A stretch of 64,000 bases of DNA from Calothrix sp. PCC 7716 (GTDB lineage: Bacteria; Cyanobacteriota; Cyanobacteriia; Cyanobacteriales; Nostocaceae): assembly GCF_019977735.1 (NCBI RefSeq), contig NZ_AP025018.1, positions 4,154,001 to 4,218,000 on the forward strand. The letters are read 5' to 3'. This document shows, piece by piece, positions 44,252 to 53,467 of the stretch. Positions within the stretch are counted from its first letter, which is position 1; the number at the start of each line of letters is the position of its first letter. The notes below the pieces were generated by a model. The model ran no database searches. It was not told where the DNA came from and saw only the letters and a program-made list of their open reading frames with translations. The position numbers and the translations under genes are program-made.

Positions 44252-44824
44252 ATGAATAAGAAGATTTTAGGCATCATCGCAGGCAGCGTAGCAGCATTAG
44301 GTAGCGCAATTGTAGCGGCGCCTGCTCAAGCGCAAGTTACAATGCCAGTTACAGTTGAAGTGCAACCACAAATTTATTTAAGCACATACAAAGACTTAAA
44401 TTTTGTGATTACTCAAAAGGATATAGCAGGGGTTCTTCCTGATCAAAGTGTATCCTACGATGAAAAAACTGGAGTAGTACCACCAAAAATGGTAAGGCCT
44501 ACTTCAGGTTCAGCACCTAGTGCAATTACAAGAGACATTGAACCTCTGTATTATGTCTGGGCAACAAACGGTACTCAAGTTAATGTTATTGTTGAAGCTA
44601 AAGAAGAAACATTGTCCCGCGTAGGTTCAACCGACCCTGAAGACACTGTTACAATGTCGGTTTTAACTCCCAATCCTACTTCTATTACTGGTGCAGGTTT
44701 AGCAAATTCTGCTGCTCGACCTGGTAGCGTAAAACTTGGTTTTGAATTTCAGAACGGTACTGCTGGTCTTAGCGCAGGTAAATACGAAGGTGGTCAATTA
44801 GGAATTACTGTTTCTACTCCTTAA
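44252..44824 (+). CDS. Exported fibre-subunit candidate (DUF4402/pilin-like)
   Basis: About 190 residues from the ATG at 44252, chosen because GGAGAA precedes it and the protein then begins with a clean signal peptide (KKILGIIAGSVAALGSAIVA, cleavage after PAQAQ). The mature part is all beta: VTMPVTVEVQPQIYLSTYKDLNF at the start and a C-terminal GLSAGKYEGGQLGITVSTP that matches the last strands of DUF4402-type subunits of chaperone-usher systems. It is the first gene of a run that continues with a second exported protein, a PapD-like chaperone and an usher, so I take it as the major subunit. There is no cysteine. Confidence 0.7.
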   Translation: MNKKILGIIAGSVAALGSAIVAAPAQAQVTMPVTVEVQPQIYLSTYKDLNFVITQKDIAGVLPDQSVSYDEKTGVVPPKMVRPTSGSAPSAITRDIEPLYYVWATNGTQVNVIVEAKEETLSRVGSTDPEDTVTMSVLTPNPTSITGAGLANSAARPGSVKLGFEFQNGTAGLSAGKYEGGQLGITVSTP

Positions 44825-44848
44825 ACTAACACTGTAAATGTCTATGGT

Positions 44849-44865
44849 GCAGGCAAAATGCCTGC
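44849..44865 (+). terminator. Hairpin behind the subunit gene
   Basis: GCAGGCA, AAA, TGCCTGC gives a 7-bp stem 24 bp after the stop, without a T-tract. A partial stop here would give more subunit than chaperone or usher mRNA; this role is inferred. Confidence 0.4.
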
Positions 44866-45096
44866 GTCCATATCCTTTGAATAACAATTAAGTTTAAAGG
44901 CATCAAGTTAATTGTATCTCAATTGCAAATTTTATTTTTGTTATTAATTATCATACTTTGACAACTTATCATTATATCCAAAATATTGATGAATGATTGT
45001 TAAAATCGTTTGTAATTAATATGTTCATAAATTAAATTAGCAATTAATATTGATAAACAATTGTCAATTTTAAACTATAAAGTTTATTTCTTAAAA

Positions 45097-45672
45097 ATGA
45101 GTTGCTCACAGATTATAAAATGCTACTTAAGTATATTTGTAGCGCTATTATTTACACCACATTCCAAAGCTTTTGCACAACAATCAAGTTCTCCTTTGAC
45201 TGTATGCAACCTAGAACTAAACCAAGTACAGCTGATTGATGAAAAACCAAGAAAGCTGACAGTTTTAAAATCTGATGTAATAAATGATTCGGATTTTTTT
45301 GTACAAGTAGGTTCTTTTAAAGAATCCACACAAGCAAGTGGTCAACAACGATTATTGTCAGGTAAACCGCCTATAAAAGATTATTTTGCTGGAAGTTTGG
45401 AAGGAATTTGGCAGATGCGCGTGAATCAGGCAGATTTACAGTTTGTTAAGGCTAAATATACTGTTGCAGTAACTGAAACCGAAACTGGTAGCCCTTTTAA
45501 TAAGCTTGAAACACAACCTTTAGAAGTTAAACAGGCTAGAGTTTGTCCCGATAATACAGTTGTCGTGCAGAGTGGAGTAATTTTAAAATTTAGCGAATTG
45601 TTAAAATTCGCAGAAGGAAGCTTTGATGCTCAAGTTAATGTGTGTGTAGCAACAAAGGATAGAAACTGTTAG
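45097..45672 (+). CDS. Second exported protein of the usher locus (minor subunit candidate)
   Basis: About 191 residues from the ATG at 45097; a TTG at 45061 is possible. A signal peptide (CYLSIFVALLFTPHSKAFA, cleavage before QQSSS) is followed by a beta-rich protein with four cysteines in the mature part (TVCNLEL, ARVCPDN, VNVCVATKDRNC). The C-terminal strand FDAQVNVCVA resembles the end of fibre subunits. I do not recognise a family; its place between the first subunit and the chaperone suggests a tip or adaptor subunit. Confidence 0.55.
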   Translation: MSCSQIIKCYLSIFVALLFTPHSKAFAQQSSSPLTVCNLELNQVQLIDEKPRKLTVLKSDVINDSDFFVQVGSFKESTQASGQQRLLSGKPPIKDYFAGSLEGIWQMRVNQADLQFVKAKYTVAVTETETGSPFNKLETQPLEVKQARVCPDNTVVVQSGVILKFSELLKFAEGSFDAQVNVCVATKDRNC

Positions 45673-45719
45673 TCAAATTTTCGGTTCATTATTTATTCTG
45701 CAAGGAGTTGTAATTTAAG

Positions 45720-46622
45720 ATGTTAAATAAAACTATTTATTCATGTATTGCACTTAGCTTAATTAGTTCGATTACTTTAGGAGTATCTAGTGCAAATGCA
45801 ATGGAAATTACGGTCACTCCCCCTCGCTTTGAGTTAGATATAAATGCAAAACAATCTCGTTCTAATTCTATTAAAATCACCAACTTATCAGATAAGCCTT
45901 TAGAAATGAAGGCTTATGTGCGAAATTGGATGATGGATGAGAATAATACTTTAAAAGATGCACCGTCTAGTGAGCAATCTTTAGACCAATGGATTGTTTT
46001 TACCCCATCTAGATTTACAATTCCACCCCGTGGTACTCAAAGTGTTCGCTTTGCAATCCGTCCAAAAATAAAGCCTTCTGGGGGCGAATATCGTGCTGTA
46101 GTTTATTTAGAAGAAGCTGCAAATAAAGTCCGCAACTCAGAGAATATAAAGACTGTTGGTCGTGTAGGAATCGTTGTATATGGGTATGCTGGAGATGTGA
46201 AACGGGTTGGAACTGTAAACTCTGTGAATATCGATAGCAAACCAAGCTTAACGAAGGCTGTATTTGATATTTCTAACCAAGGTACCGCATACGTTAGAAT
46301 GGGCGGTCAATACGCTATTTGGCGTGCTGCGAATTATCCAGGTGCGAAAACTACACAACCTATTGCTGGTGCAGGTAATCCAAAGACGAAGCTACCAGCA
46401 AATGTTATTCAAGTCGGCAAAATAGAATTACCACCAGTTTTACCAAGTAATCGCCGCCAACTTATATTACCTTTAGCTGAAAAGTTACCCCCTGGTAACT
46501 ACGTTTTAGATATAAATGGAGACTTGAGTGGAATGGCAGTTGATAAGGGTATTCCTTTTACTGTTCCTGCAAATAGTGCCTCACAACCTATTCCTAAAAC
46601 TATAAATCTTTCTACTAAGTAG
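45720..46622 (+). CDS. PapD-like periplasmic fibre chaperone
   Basis: A 300-residue protein with a signal peptide (SCIALSLISSITLGVSSANA, cleavage near residue 27). The first immunoglobulin-like domain shows the chaperone pattern: ITVTPPRFELDI, SNSIKITNLSDKPLEMKAYVRNW and FTPSRFTIPPRGTQSVRFAIRP, the last matching the G1 region that donates a strand to subunits. A second domain follows from about residue 150. It is followed after 150 bp by the usher gene, so the function as a subunit chaperone is well supported by context. Longer than the usual 230-250 residues. Confidence 0.8.
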   Translation: MLNKTIYSCIALSLISSITLGVSSANAMEITVTPPRFELDINAKQSRSNSIKITNLSDKPLEMKAYVRNWMMDENNTLKDAPSSEQSLDQWIVFTPSRFTIPPRGTQSVRFAIRPKIKPSGGEYRAVVYLEEAANKVRNSENIKTVGRVGIVVYGYAGDVKRVGTVNSVNIDSKPSLTKAVFDISNQGTAYVRMGGQYAIWRAANYPGAKTTQPIAGAGNPKTKLPANVIQVGKIELPPVLPSNRRQLILPLAEKLPPGNYVLDINGDLSGMAVDKGIPFTVPANSASQPIPKTINLSTK

Positions 46623-46773
46623 TTTTGTTGCAATGCTTATTACTTTTCATGATAATTTGATTGCCGCTCTGAATGAATTTAGTCCTAAAAATTATCAACT
46701 ATAACTCTCAAGCATTAAACAGTGCTGAGTTCTAAGCCCATAAGTTCCAAAAATATTTTTTAGCTATATTAAA

Positions 46774-49700
46774 TTGCTGTTGGATTTTAATTACTGTTCC
46801 CAGATTGTTTCAAGGCTTAATATTCCAATATTTGTGTTTATGCTCTACCTAGCTTTACCACCCACCCCACCCCCAATATTTGCAACGTTGGCGCCTCAAG
46901 AAGTAAGAAGCGAAGCAATGCTTGCTAAAACTTCTCCGAATAGTCAGCGCTTCAAAGCTTTGACACGGAATGATGGCACTGCTAGGGTAGCAACCGCACA
47001 ACCCTCAGCTTGTCAGTCTTCTAATATATCAGAGCAATCAGATTTAGTTAGTAATTTACTAAATAAAATATTGAATAATCCTAGTCGGATTAAAACTTCA
47101 GCGACTAATACTGTTGTAAGTAATTGTAATTCTGTTAAACGCACTCAAAATTCTAGTAAGTTTATAGATGGCGTTCAAGCAGCAACTGATGAACAACAGG
47201 TGATAAAAGGTTTTTCACCAATACCTTCGCTCAATAAGTCAGTAAATTCTGTCAAAGCTACAACCACTGTTACAGATAGTAAAAACATAAATCAAAATAC
47301 AACTGAGCAACAACCAGGTCTTAATGACACAGATATTAATAAACAGACTAAGCAAGAGAAAGCTGTTGATAAAAATCCTATTGGTCAAATTCTTGAAACA
47401 GTTCAAGAGTTGATTAGTGCGTCTTTATATGCTTCAGTAAATAGTAGTATAGAAAATAATACAAAAAATACGACCACAGAAGAAAGCCAAGAACCTGAAA
47501 AAATAGCTGCTGCTGGTGATACTTCAAGCAGTACTTCTACATCCGGGCAAGATGAAGATAATACTAATACACAAGTTGCTAGTGCTTCACCTAGAAACAA
47601 CAGTACACAAAAAATATTAGCAGTTGTTCAAGAACTTATTAGTGCTTCTTTAAACGCCTCGCTTAACAATACTTTGAACAATGCTGTGAAGGCAGGAACT
47701 GAAACAGCAGAAATTGCACTCACTCCACCGAAAGCATCGGATTCTGATAGTTCTAAAATAGCAGTAAGGAATCAAGCTTCTGTTACTAATCAACAAGTAG
47801 ATAAAAAGCAAAGTTTAATTACAGCACTCAAAAACTCAACAGGCTCAACTAATAATTCTTCAAATCAAACCAATAAGCCAGCCTTAGAATTAGCGCAAAT
47901 ACCAGATGCTCCTTTTTTGGTAGGTGTACTAATTAATGGTAAAGAAGCTGGTACTATAGATGTTCTGATTCAAAATAATACTTTATTTATTCCTTTAGAA
48001 AGCTTTGCACAAATTGCTGGTTTTACAATTGAACAAAACAATCGAGTGTTAAGTGCAAAGACTCCATTAGGTACTGTTAATTTACAGCCGAATGACTTAA
48101 GGCAAATTAATGGAGTTATTTATATTACCAAGTTTGCTTTACAACAACAGTTAAAAGTAGATGTAGAATTAAATACTGCTGATATTAATTTGCTCGTAGA
48201 ATTACCTTGGCGTGGGGGCGGACAAACTCGTTCTGCGGCACAACTCAAGCCAGATGTACTTCCACCAAATACGGCTTTTTCGACTTTACAGCAAGATTTA
48301 AATATCACAACCTCTTCTAATCGGACTGATATTCGAGCTTCTACCCAGTTAGGTGGAAGATTAGCAGGTGGTTCTTGGCGTGCGCGTTTAGAAAATGACT
48401 TTGAAAACGCACCAAATCTGAGTGAGTACTTTTACTATAAACGTGACGGTCAATTCCGTTATCAAATTGGTAGACAACTTTTGGGCTTAAACCCACTGTT
48501 GGATGGTCTTAGTTTGACTGGTTTGCAATTTGGTTACACTAATTTACCAGCAGATAATTTTAATACAAGCTATAGTGCAAATGAGCTACTACCAAGACGC
48601 TCTAGACCAGTTCAAACATTCCGTGGTACGGCGCCCCCAGCTAGCCTAGTACAACTAAGAGTCGGTAGTTCGATAGTTGCACAGCAGCAAGTCGGATTTA
48701 ATGGGCAGTACGAATTCTTAGACGTAAATTTACCAGTTGGTCAAAACAACGATGTTGAAATCTTGATTTTTGACCGTAATAACTTACGTGCTCCTAGAGA
48801 AATTCGTACCGTCAGAATTAATGCTTCTGACTTACTACTGCCAGCAGGAGGAAATGTACAGTTAGCAGGTGTAGGATTCACAGGTAACTTAGCTCAAACT
48901 TCTTTATTTGGAGATTCAAGATTTAGATTAGAAAACGACGGACAATTTGCTGGTTTTTATCAAATGCGGCAAGGTCTTACCAATAGTTTAACTTTTGAGG
49001 GTGGAGTTCAAGCTTTACCAGATACACTCCAAGCTCAAGCTGGTTTAGTGTGGCGCCTAGCAAACCCAGCAATTCTTTCTGCTAGCGTTGGTAGTTCCAA
49101 CGATAAACTTGGCTATAATGCTGATTTAGATATACAGTTAGACCGCTTACAAATTAGCGCTAACTCCCAATCTTTGCCACAGAAATACTTCTCTAACTTT
49201 AGAAACTCTAGAGAATACTTTAATCATAGTTTAGAAGTTAAATATAATTTTGGTAATCGATTAGATTTAGGATTTATCGCGCGCAGTCGTCAGTCAGAAA
49301 GTGATTCAGCTAATTACATTCTGCCGACTTTTTCAGCGCGTCCTTTCTCTTCACTTTTTCTAAGCGGTAGACCTGACTTTGAAGGAAGATATTTATTTAA
49401 TGCTTTCTATCAGCCAACTTGGGCGACTAGATTATCTTTTAATACTTACGGTGATAATTATATATCTGATTTTAGCTATAAATTCAGTAATAATTACCAG
49501 ATGTCTTTAGGTAGCGAATTTGGTGGTAATGATGCTGCTCGTTATACTGCTCGTATCGGTTATAGTCCCAATGACTTTAGAGCATTCAGTTGGAATGTTG
49601 GACTGGGAGTAACCGCAGATGGACAAATTGGACCAGTTGCTGGTGCTAGTATGCAAGTACTTCCTGGTTTGCTGGGAAGAATTGAATATCAAGGTATTCC

Positions 49701-50397
49701 TTCGAGAAGTTTAAGTTATCTTGGTGGTTTTGGTGACGACCGTTTATCAATTTCCCTTGTGTCTGATTTATCTTTCGGTGGTGGTCGAATTGCTCCTGCT
49801 TGGAGTGGTGGTGTTAACAAAGAACGTGGCGCCATTTCTGGACAGCTAGCTGTTGGACGCAGTGGGAAAAACTTTGATTTGAGTGGCTCGAATGTGCTAG
49901 TTTACAATAACCGCAACCAGTTAATGGGCAGTGCAAAAACAGACTCGACAGGTGGCTTCATGGTTGGAAATTTACCAGAAGGTACTTATGTTGTTGAACT
50001 CGAGCCTGATGAGTTACCTGTAGAACTTTCAGTACCCAAAACAAGTATAATCGCTCAAGTTGCAAACTCCGCTGTCACTCGTTTAGATTTTCCTGTCAGA
50101 ATTGAATACGGTTTAGCAGGTAAAATTACTGATGTTGCAGGTCAACCATTAGCACAGGTACGAGTTGAGTTAAATAATCTTGAAGGAGCAAGAGTAATTT
50201 CTGCTGTGACTGATCAGTTTGGTTTATACCGTCTTGATGGTGTTCCTGTAGGTAAATATACATTGCGTGTGTCACTGCAAGATGAACTAAACCGTAATGA
50301 CTCGCTGCCCAAGCGTCAAATTGAGATTAGTAACGAATTTGTTTATAATCAGAATCTACAATTACCAGTTTCTGCGGCAGCGAAAAAGAAACAATAA
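46774..50397 (+). CDS. Chaperone-usher outer membrane usher with long N-terminal extension
   Basis: About 1207 residues from a TTG at 46774. A hydrophobic start (LNIPIFVFMLYLALPPTPPP) looks like a signal. Residues 60-375 are a Ser/Thr/Asn/Gln-rich extension with a repeated helix (ILETVQELISASLYASVNSS at 206-225 and ILAVVQELISASLNASLNNT at 281-300). Residues 380-480 match the usher N-terminal domain (VGVLINGKEAGTIDVLI). From 505 on comes a beta barrel with a plug domain at about 620-690 (FRGTAPPASLVQLRVG, GQYEFLDVNLPVG). The end (1065-1195) has two carboxypeptidase-regulatory-like beta domains (DSTGGFMVGNLPEGTYVVEL, DQFGLYRLDGVPVGKYTL). It should export the subunits encoded upstream. Classical ushers have about 800-850 residues. 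Confidence 0.82.
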   Translation: MLLDFNYCSQIVSRLNIPIFVFMLYLALPPTPPPIFATLAPQEVRSEAMLAKTSPNSQRFKALTRNDGTARVATAQPSACQSSNISEQSDLVSNLLNKILNNPSRIKTSATNTVVSNCNSVKRTQNSSKFIDGVQAATDEQQVIKGFSPIPSLNKSVNSVKATTTVTDSKNINQNTTEQQPGLNDTDINKQTKQEKAVDKNPIGQILETVQELISASLYASVNSSIENNTKNTTTEESQEPEKIAAAGDTSSSTSTSGQDEDNTNTQVASASPRNNSTQKILAVVQELISASLNASLNNTLNNAVKAGTETAEIALTPPKASDSDSSKIAVRNQASVTNQQVDKKQSLITALKNSTGSTNNSSNQTNKPALELAQIPDAPFLVGVLINGKEAGTIDVLIQNNTLFIPLESFAQIAGFTIEQNNRVLSAKTPLGTVNLQPNDLRQINGVIYITKFALQQQLKVDVELNTADINLLVELPWRGGGQTRSAAQLKPDVLPPNTAFSTLQQDLNITTSSNRTDIRASTQLGGRLAGGSWRARLENDFENAPNLSEYFYYKRDGQFRYQIGRQLLGLNPLLDGLSLTGLQFGYTNLPADNFNTSYSANELLPRRSRPVQTFRGTAPPASLVQLRVGSSIVAQQQVGFNGQYEFLDVNLPVGQNNDVEILIFDRNNLRAPREIRTVRINASDLLLPAGGNVQLAGVGFTGNLAQTSLFGDSRFRLENDGQFAGFYQMRQGLTNSLTFEGGVQALPDTLQAQAGLVWRLANPAILSASVGSSNDKLGYNADLDIQLDRLQISANSQSLPQKYFSNFRNSREYFNHSLEVKYNFGNRLDLGFIARSRQSESDSANYILPTFSARPFSSLFLSGRPDFEGRYLFNAFYQPTWATRLSFNTYGDNYISDFSYKFSNNYQMSLGSEFGGNDAARYTARIGYSPNDFRAFSWNVGLGVTADGQIGPVAGASMQVLPGLLGRIEYQGIPSRSLSYLGGFGDDRLSISLVSDLSFGGGRIAPAWSGGVNKERGAISGQLAVGRSGKNFDLSGSNVLVYNNRNQLMGSAKTDSTGGFMVGNLPEGTYVVELEPDELPVELSVPKTSIIAQVANSAVTRLDFPVRIEYGLAGKITDVAGQPLAQVRVELNNLEGARVISAVTDQFGLYRLDGVPVGKYTLRVSLQDELNRNDSLPKRQIEISNEFVYNQNLQLPVSAAAKKKQ

Positions 50398-50850
50398 TGA
50401 TTTACTTATAAGATGTTAAAAATTCTTTAAGGAAGCAGAGCTTTATTTAATATACTTCTTGTGGGATGGGCAGAGAAAGCCCGTCTTTATACACACTTCT
50501 ACCCGTTCTATGCTAAAAGCTTGTTACAAGTTGACTTTTTAATTGGGTGGAAATCTTGAAGATGCTACCTTAAAGGAAAACTGCGCCCTTCGTTTCTCAG
50601 CATGACATTATAGAGATGCTTCGTTCCTCAGCATGACATTATAGAGATGCTTCGTTCCTCAGCATGACATTATAGAGATGCTTCGTTCCTCAGCATGACA
50701 CCTGTATTTGTTCCAATAGACAACCTAATTTTGAAATAATCTCACAAAACGTCAGGTTTTGTCTTCTACCATCAGAGAATTACCCGCCATAGCGCTTCTA
50801 CTATAGAATATTGCTAAATTCATCTATAAGCGTGGGTGTTAAAAGTACAC
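50398..50850. repeat. Intergenic region with four 31-bp tandem repeats
   Basis: TCAGCATGACATTATAGAGA followed by TGCTTCGTTCC is repeated with a 31-bp period at about 50597, 50628, 50659 and 50690. A degenerate relative (ATGCTTCGTGCCTCAGTATG) lies at 41958. A degenerate GATGGGCA...GCCCGTC palindrome is at about 50466-50485. The ppk promoter must lie in the last 150 bp. Confidence 0.85.
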
Positions 50851-53052
50851 ATGGCTAAACCAAAAAAAAGCGCTAATTCTCTCAACCTCAGAGACCCACA
50901 GTACTACAACAGTCGCGAGCTAAGTTGGTTAGAATTTAATAACCGTGTCTTGCATGAAGCACTTGACCCACGTACTCCCCTGTTAGAACGTCTCAAGTTC
51001 ATGGCGATATTTTGTTCTAACTTGGACGAATTCTTTATGGTGCGGGTTGCTGTACTAATGCAGCAGGTAGAAGCAAAAGTTACCCAGTTAGGACTTGACG
51101 GACGAACCCCACAGCAGCAGTTAGATGATATTAGTTTTTCGCTGCGTCCTTTAGTTATTCAGCAGCACCAACATTTTGAAAAAGTTTTGCGACCACAGCT
51201 AGCACAAAACGGTATTTATTTAGTTAATTATATTGAACTTAACGATAAGCAGCGCACTTATCTTGATAATTACTACGAAGAACAGATATTTCCCGTAATT
51301 ACACCGTTGGCAGTTGACCCGTCGCACCCATTCCCCTACATTTCTAATCTCAGTTTAAATTTGGCTGTTGTCGTCAAAAACCCCGACACCGATGAAGAAT
51401 TTTTTGCACGTGTAAAAGTCCCCAAGGTATTACCGCGATTTTTAGCTTTACCCCCTGAATTAGGAATGACTCATAATGGCAAACCTGCATATTGGACGGG
51501 TATTCCGTTGGAACAAGCTATAGCTCATAATTTGGAATCTTTGTTTCCAGGTATGACTATTCAGGATTATCATACTTTCCGCATTACCCGTGATGCTGAT
51601 TTAGAAGTTGAAGAAGATGAAGCTGATGACCTGTTACTTGCTATCGAGCAGGAATTGCGAAAACGTCGTGTTGGTGGAAACCCTGTACGCTTAGAAATTC
51701 AAGCTCAAACTCCAGAGTCTGTGCGTTCTCGACTTTTAGAAGATTTAGAATTGGATGAAATTGATTGTTACGAAGTTGAAGGTTTATTAGGTTTACGGGA
51801 TTTAATGTATTTTATGTCACTCCCGTTACCTGAACATAAAGACCGTCCTTGGCAAGCAGTAGTCCCTTCAAGATTACAGCGTATTCGTGAACCAAATCCC
51901 AATAACCCCCAGGTACACGACGTTGAAGATGGTAAAGATATTTTTACTGTAATTCGCGAACGCGACATATTAGTTCATCATCCTTATCAATCTTTCTCAG
52001 CATCTGTTGTTAAATTTATTTCTAGTGCAGCGCAAGACTCAGATGTACTCGCGATTAAAATGACGCTTTACCGCACTTCTGGCGATTCTCCTATTGTAAA
52101 TGCTTTAATCGCTGCCGCTGAAAATGGTAAACAAGTATCAGTACTCGTTGAACTTAAAGCCCGCTTTGATGAAGAGAATAATATATACTGGGCACGGCGC
52201 CTAGAAAGTGTTGGTGTACACGTTGTTTATGGTTTAGTTGGCTTAAAAACACACTGCAAAACTATACTAATTGTGCGACGTGAAAAAGACCGTATTCGTC
52301 GTTATGTACATATTGGTACAGGTAACTATAATCATAAAACCGCACGGCTATATACCGATTTAGGATTATTTAGCTGTCGCGATGAATTAGGCGCCGATTT
52401 AACCGACTTGTATAATTATCTAACTGGTTACTCGCGACAAAAATCTTACAGGCAGTTACTTGTTGCTCCGGTGAATATGCGCGACCGCTTTTTAACTCTT
52501 ATTCGTCGCGAAATCGAAAATGCTCAGAATGGATTATCGGGACGCATCGTTGCGAAAATGAATTCATTAGTAGACTCAGAAATTATTGCCTGTTTATATG
52601 AAGCATCGCGTGCGGGAGTACAAATTGATTTAATAATTCGCGGTGTTTGCTGCTTGCGTCCGCAATTGAAAGATATCAGTGAGAACATTCGCGTTATTAG
52701 CATCATTGGTAGTTTTTTGGAACATTCTCGCATTTATTATTTTTATAACAATGGTCAGGAAGAAATATTTATTGGCAGTGCTGATTGGATGCCACGTAAT
52801 TTAGACCGTCGTGTCGAAGCAATTACTCCAATTCTAGATATGGATATTGCCAAAGATTTGCAAGAAATATTAGGAATAATGCTTGCTGATAACCGTTTAG
52901 CTTGGGAATTACAATCTGATGGTACCTATATTCAACGGCGCCCAGGCGATAATTGTCCAGAATCTAACTCACAGAAAGCTTTAATGGCAATGGCATTGGG
53001 GTCAAATTCGGTTGTCTCAAATATAGAACCAATAACTGCTGTGCGAAATTAA
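50851..53052 (+). CDS. ppk1: Polyphosphate kinase 1
   Basis: A 733-residue PPK1, full length. The N-terminal domain starts with YNSRELSWLEFNNRVLHEA and SNLDEFFMVRVA; the ATP-binding catalytic half shows IKMTLYRTSGDSPIVNALI, ARFDEENNIYWARRLESVGV, the GLKTHCKT segment with the His that is phosphorylated, RRYVHIGTGNYNHKTARLYTD, and GSADWMPRNLDRRVE. The enzyme reversibly builds polyphosphate from ATP at the inner membrane. The ATG at 50851 fits the family N-terminus better than the GTG at 50836. It stands alone, behind tandem repeats and before a palindrome array. Confidence 0.97.
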   Translation: MAKPKKSANSLNLRDPQYYNSRELSWLEFNNRVLHEALDPRTPLLERLKFMAIFCSNLDEFFMVRVAVLMQQVEAKVTQLGLDGRTPQQQLDDISFSLRPLVIQQHQHFEKVLRPQLAQNGIYLVNYIELNDKQRTYLDNYYEEQIFPVITPLAVDPSHPFPYISNLSLNLAVVVKNPDTDEEFFARVKVPKVLPRFLALPPELGMTHNGKPAYWTGIPLEQAIAHNLESLFPGMTIQDYHTFRITRDADLEVEEDEADDLLLAIEQELRKRRVGGNPVRLEIQAQTPESVRSRLLEDLELDEIDCYEVEGLLGLRDLMYFMSLPLPEHKDRPWQAVVPSRLQRIREPNPNNPQVHDVEDGKDIFTVIRERDILVHHPYQSFSASVVKFISSAAQDSDVLAIKMTLYRTSGDSPIVNALIAAAENGKQVSVLVELKARFDEENNIYWARRLESVGVHVVYGLVGLKTHCKTILIVRREKDRIRRYVHIGTGNYNHKTARLYTDLGLFSCRDELGADLTDLYNYLTGYSRQKSYRQLLVAPVNMRDRFLTLIRREIENAQNGLSGRIVAKMNSLVDSEIIACLYEASRAGVQIDLIIRGVCCLRPQLKDISENIRVISIIGSFLEHSRIYYFYNNGQEEIFIGSADWMPRNLDRRVEAITPILDMDIAKDLQEILGIMLADNRLAWELQSDGTYIQRRPGDNCPESNSQKALMAMALGSNSVVSNIEPITAVRN

Positions 53053-53060
53053 AAACCCTA

Positions 53061-53232
53061 GAAACCGGGTTTCTTTATCGAGAATTTGTAATCCTTACAA
53101 CGATTTCGGAACAGAAACCCGGTTTCTTCGTCGAAAACTTGTAATTTAAACAGCGATTTTGGAACAGAAACCGGGTTTCTTTATCGAGAATTTGTAATCC
53201 TTACAACGATTTGGCTTAGAAACCCGGTTTCT
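53061..53232. repeat. Four GAAACC palindromes at 51-54 bp spacing
   Basis: GAAACCGGGTTTC or GAAACCCGGTTTC occurs at about 53061, 53113, 53167 and 53219, joined by a nearly identical spacer (TTATCGAGAATTTGTAATCC and TTACAACGATTT). The first copy, 8 bp past the ppk stop and followed by TTTAT, may be its terminator. Confidence 0.9.
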
Positions 53233-53467
53233 TATTTGTTCTTGATGTGAATTTTATATAGCCGAATGAATTATGAAAAACACTTAAAGTTTGATAATTC
53301 TTTTCAACGATTTTGAAATGTTTTGAAATAATTCAAAAATATTTAACCCCAATATCAGTGGTAATAGTCCATGTTAGCAATTTATTCACCCATTAGATAG
53401 AGTTGATTTGAATGAATGTTCCTTTAAACTATAAGGGTTATATTATATTATTCGTTCATTAAACTGG
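53233..53467. promoter_or_regulatory. Leader of the single-domain regulator, with a possible third shared element
   Basis: CATTAGATAG at 53391-53400 and ACTATAA at 53428 repeat the CATTAGATAG/ACTATAC pair of the upstream elements at 31917 and 20428, again with 33 bp between AGATAG and ACTATA. The other boxes are not clear, so this copy is tentative. Nothing else is visible. Confidence 0.35.

Noticed and set aside
53061-53232. CRISPR-like regular spacing of palindromes behind ppk1
   Set aside because: The spacers are nearly identical to each other, and no cas gene is present; it is a tandem repeat.
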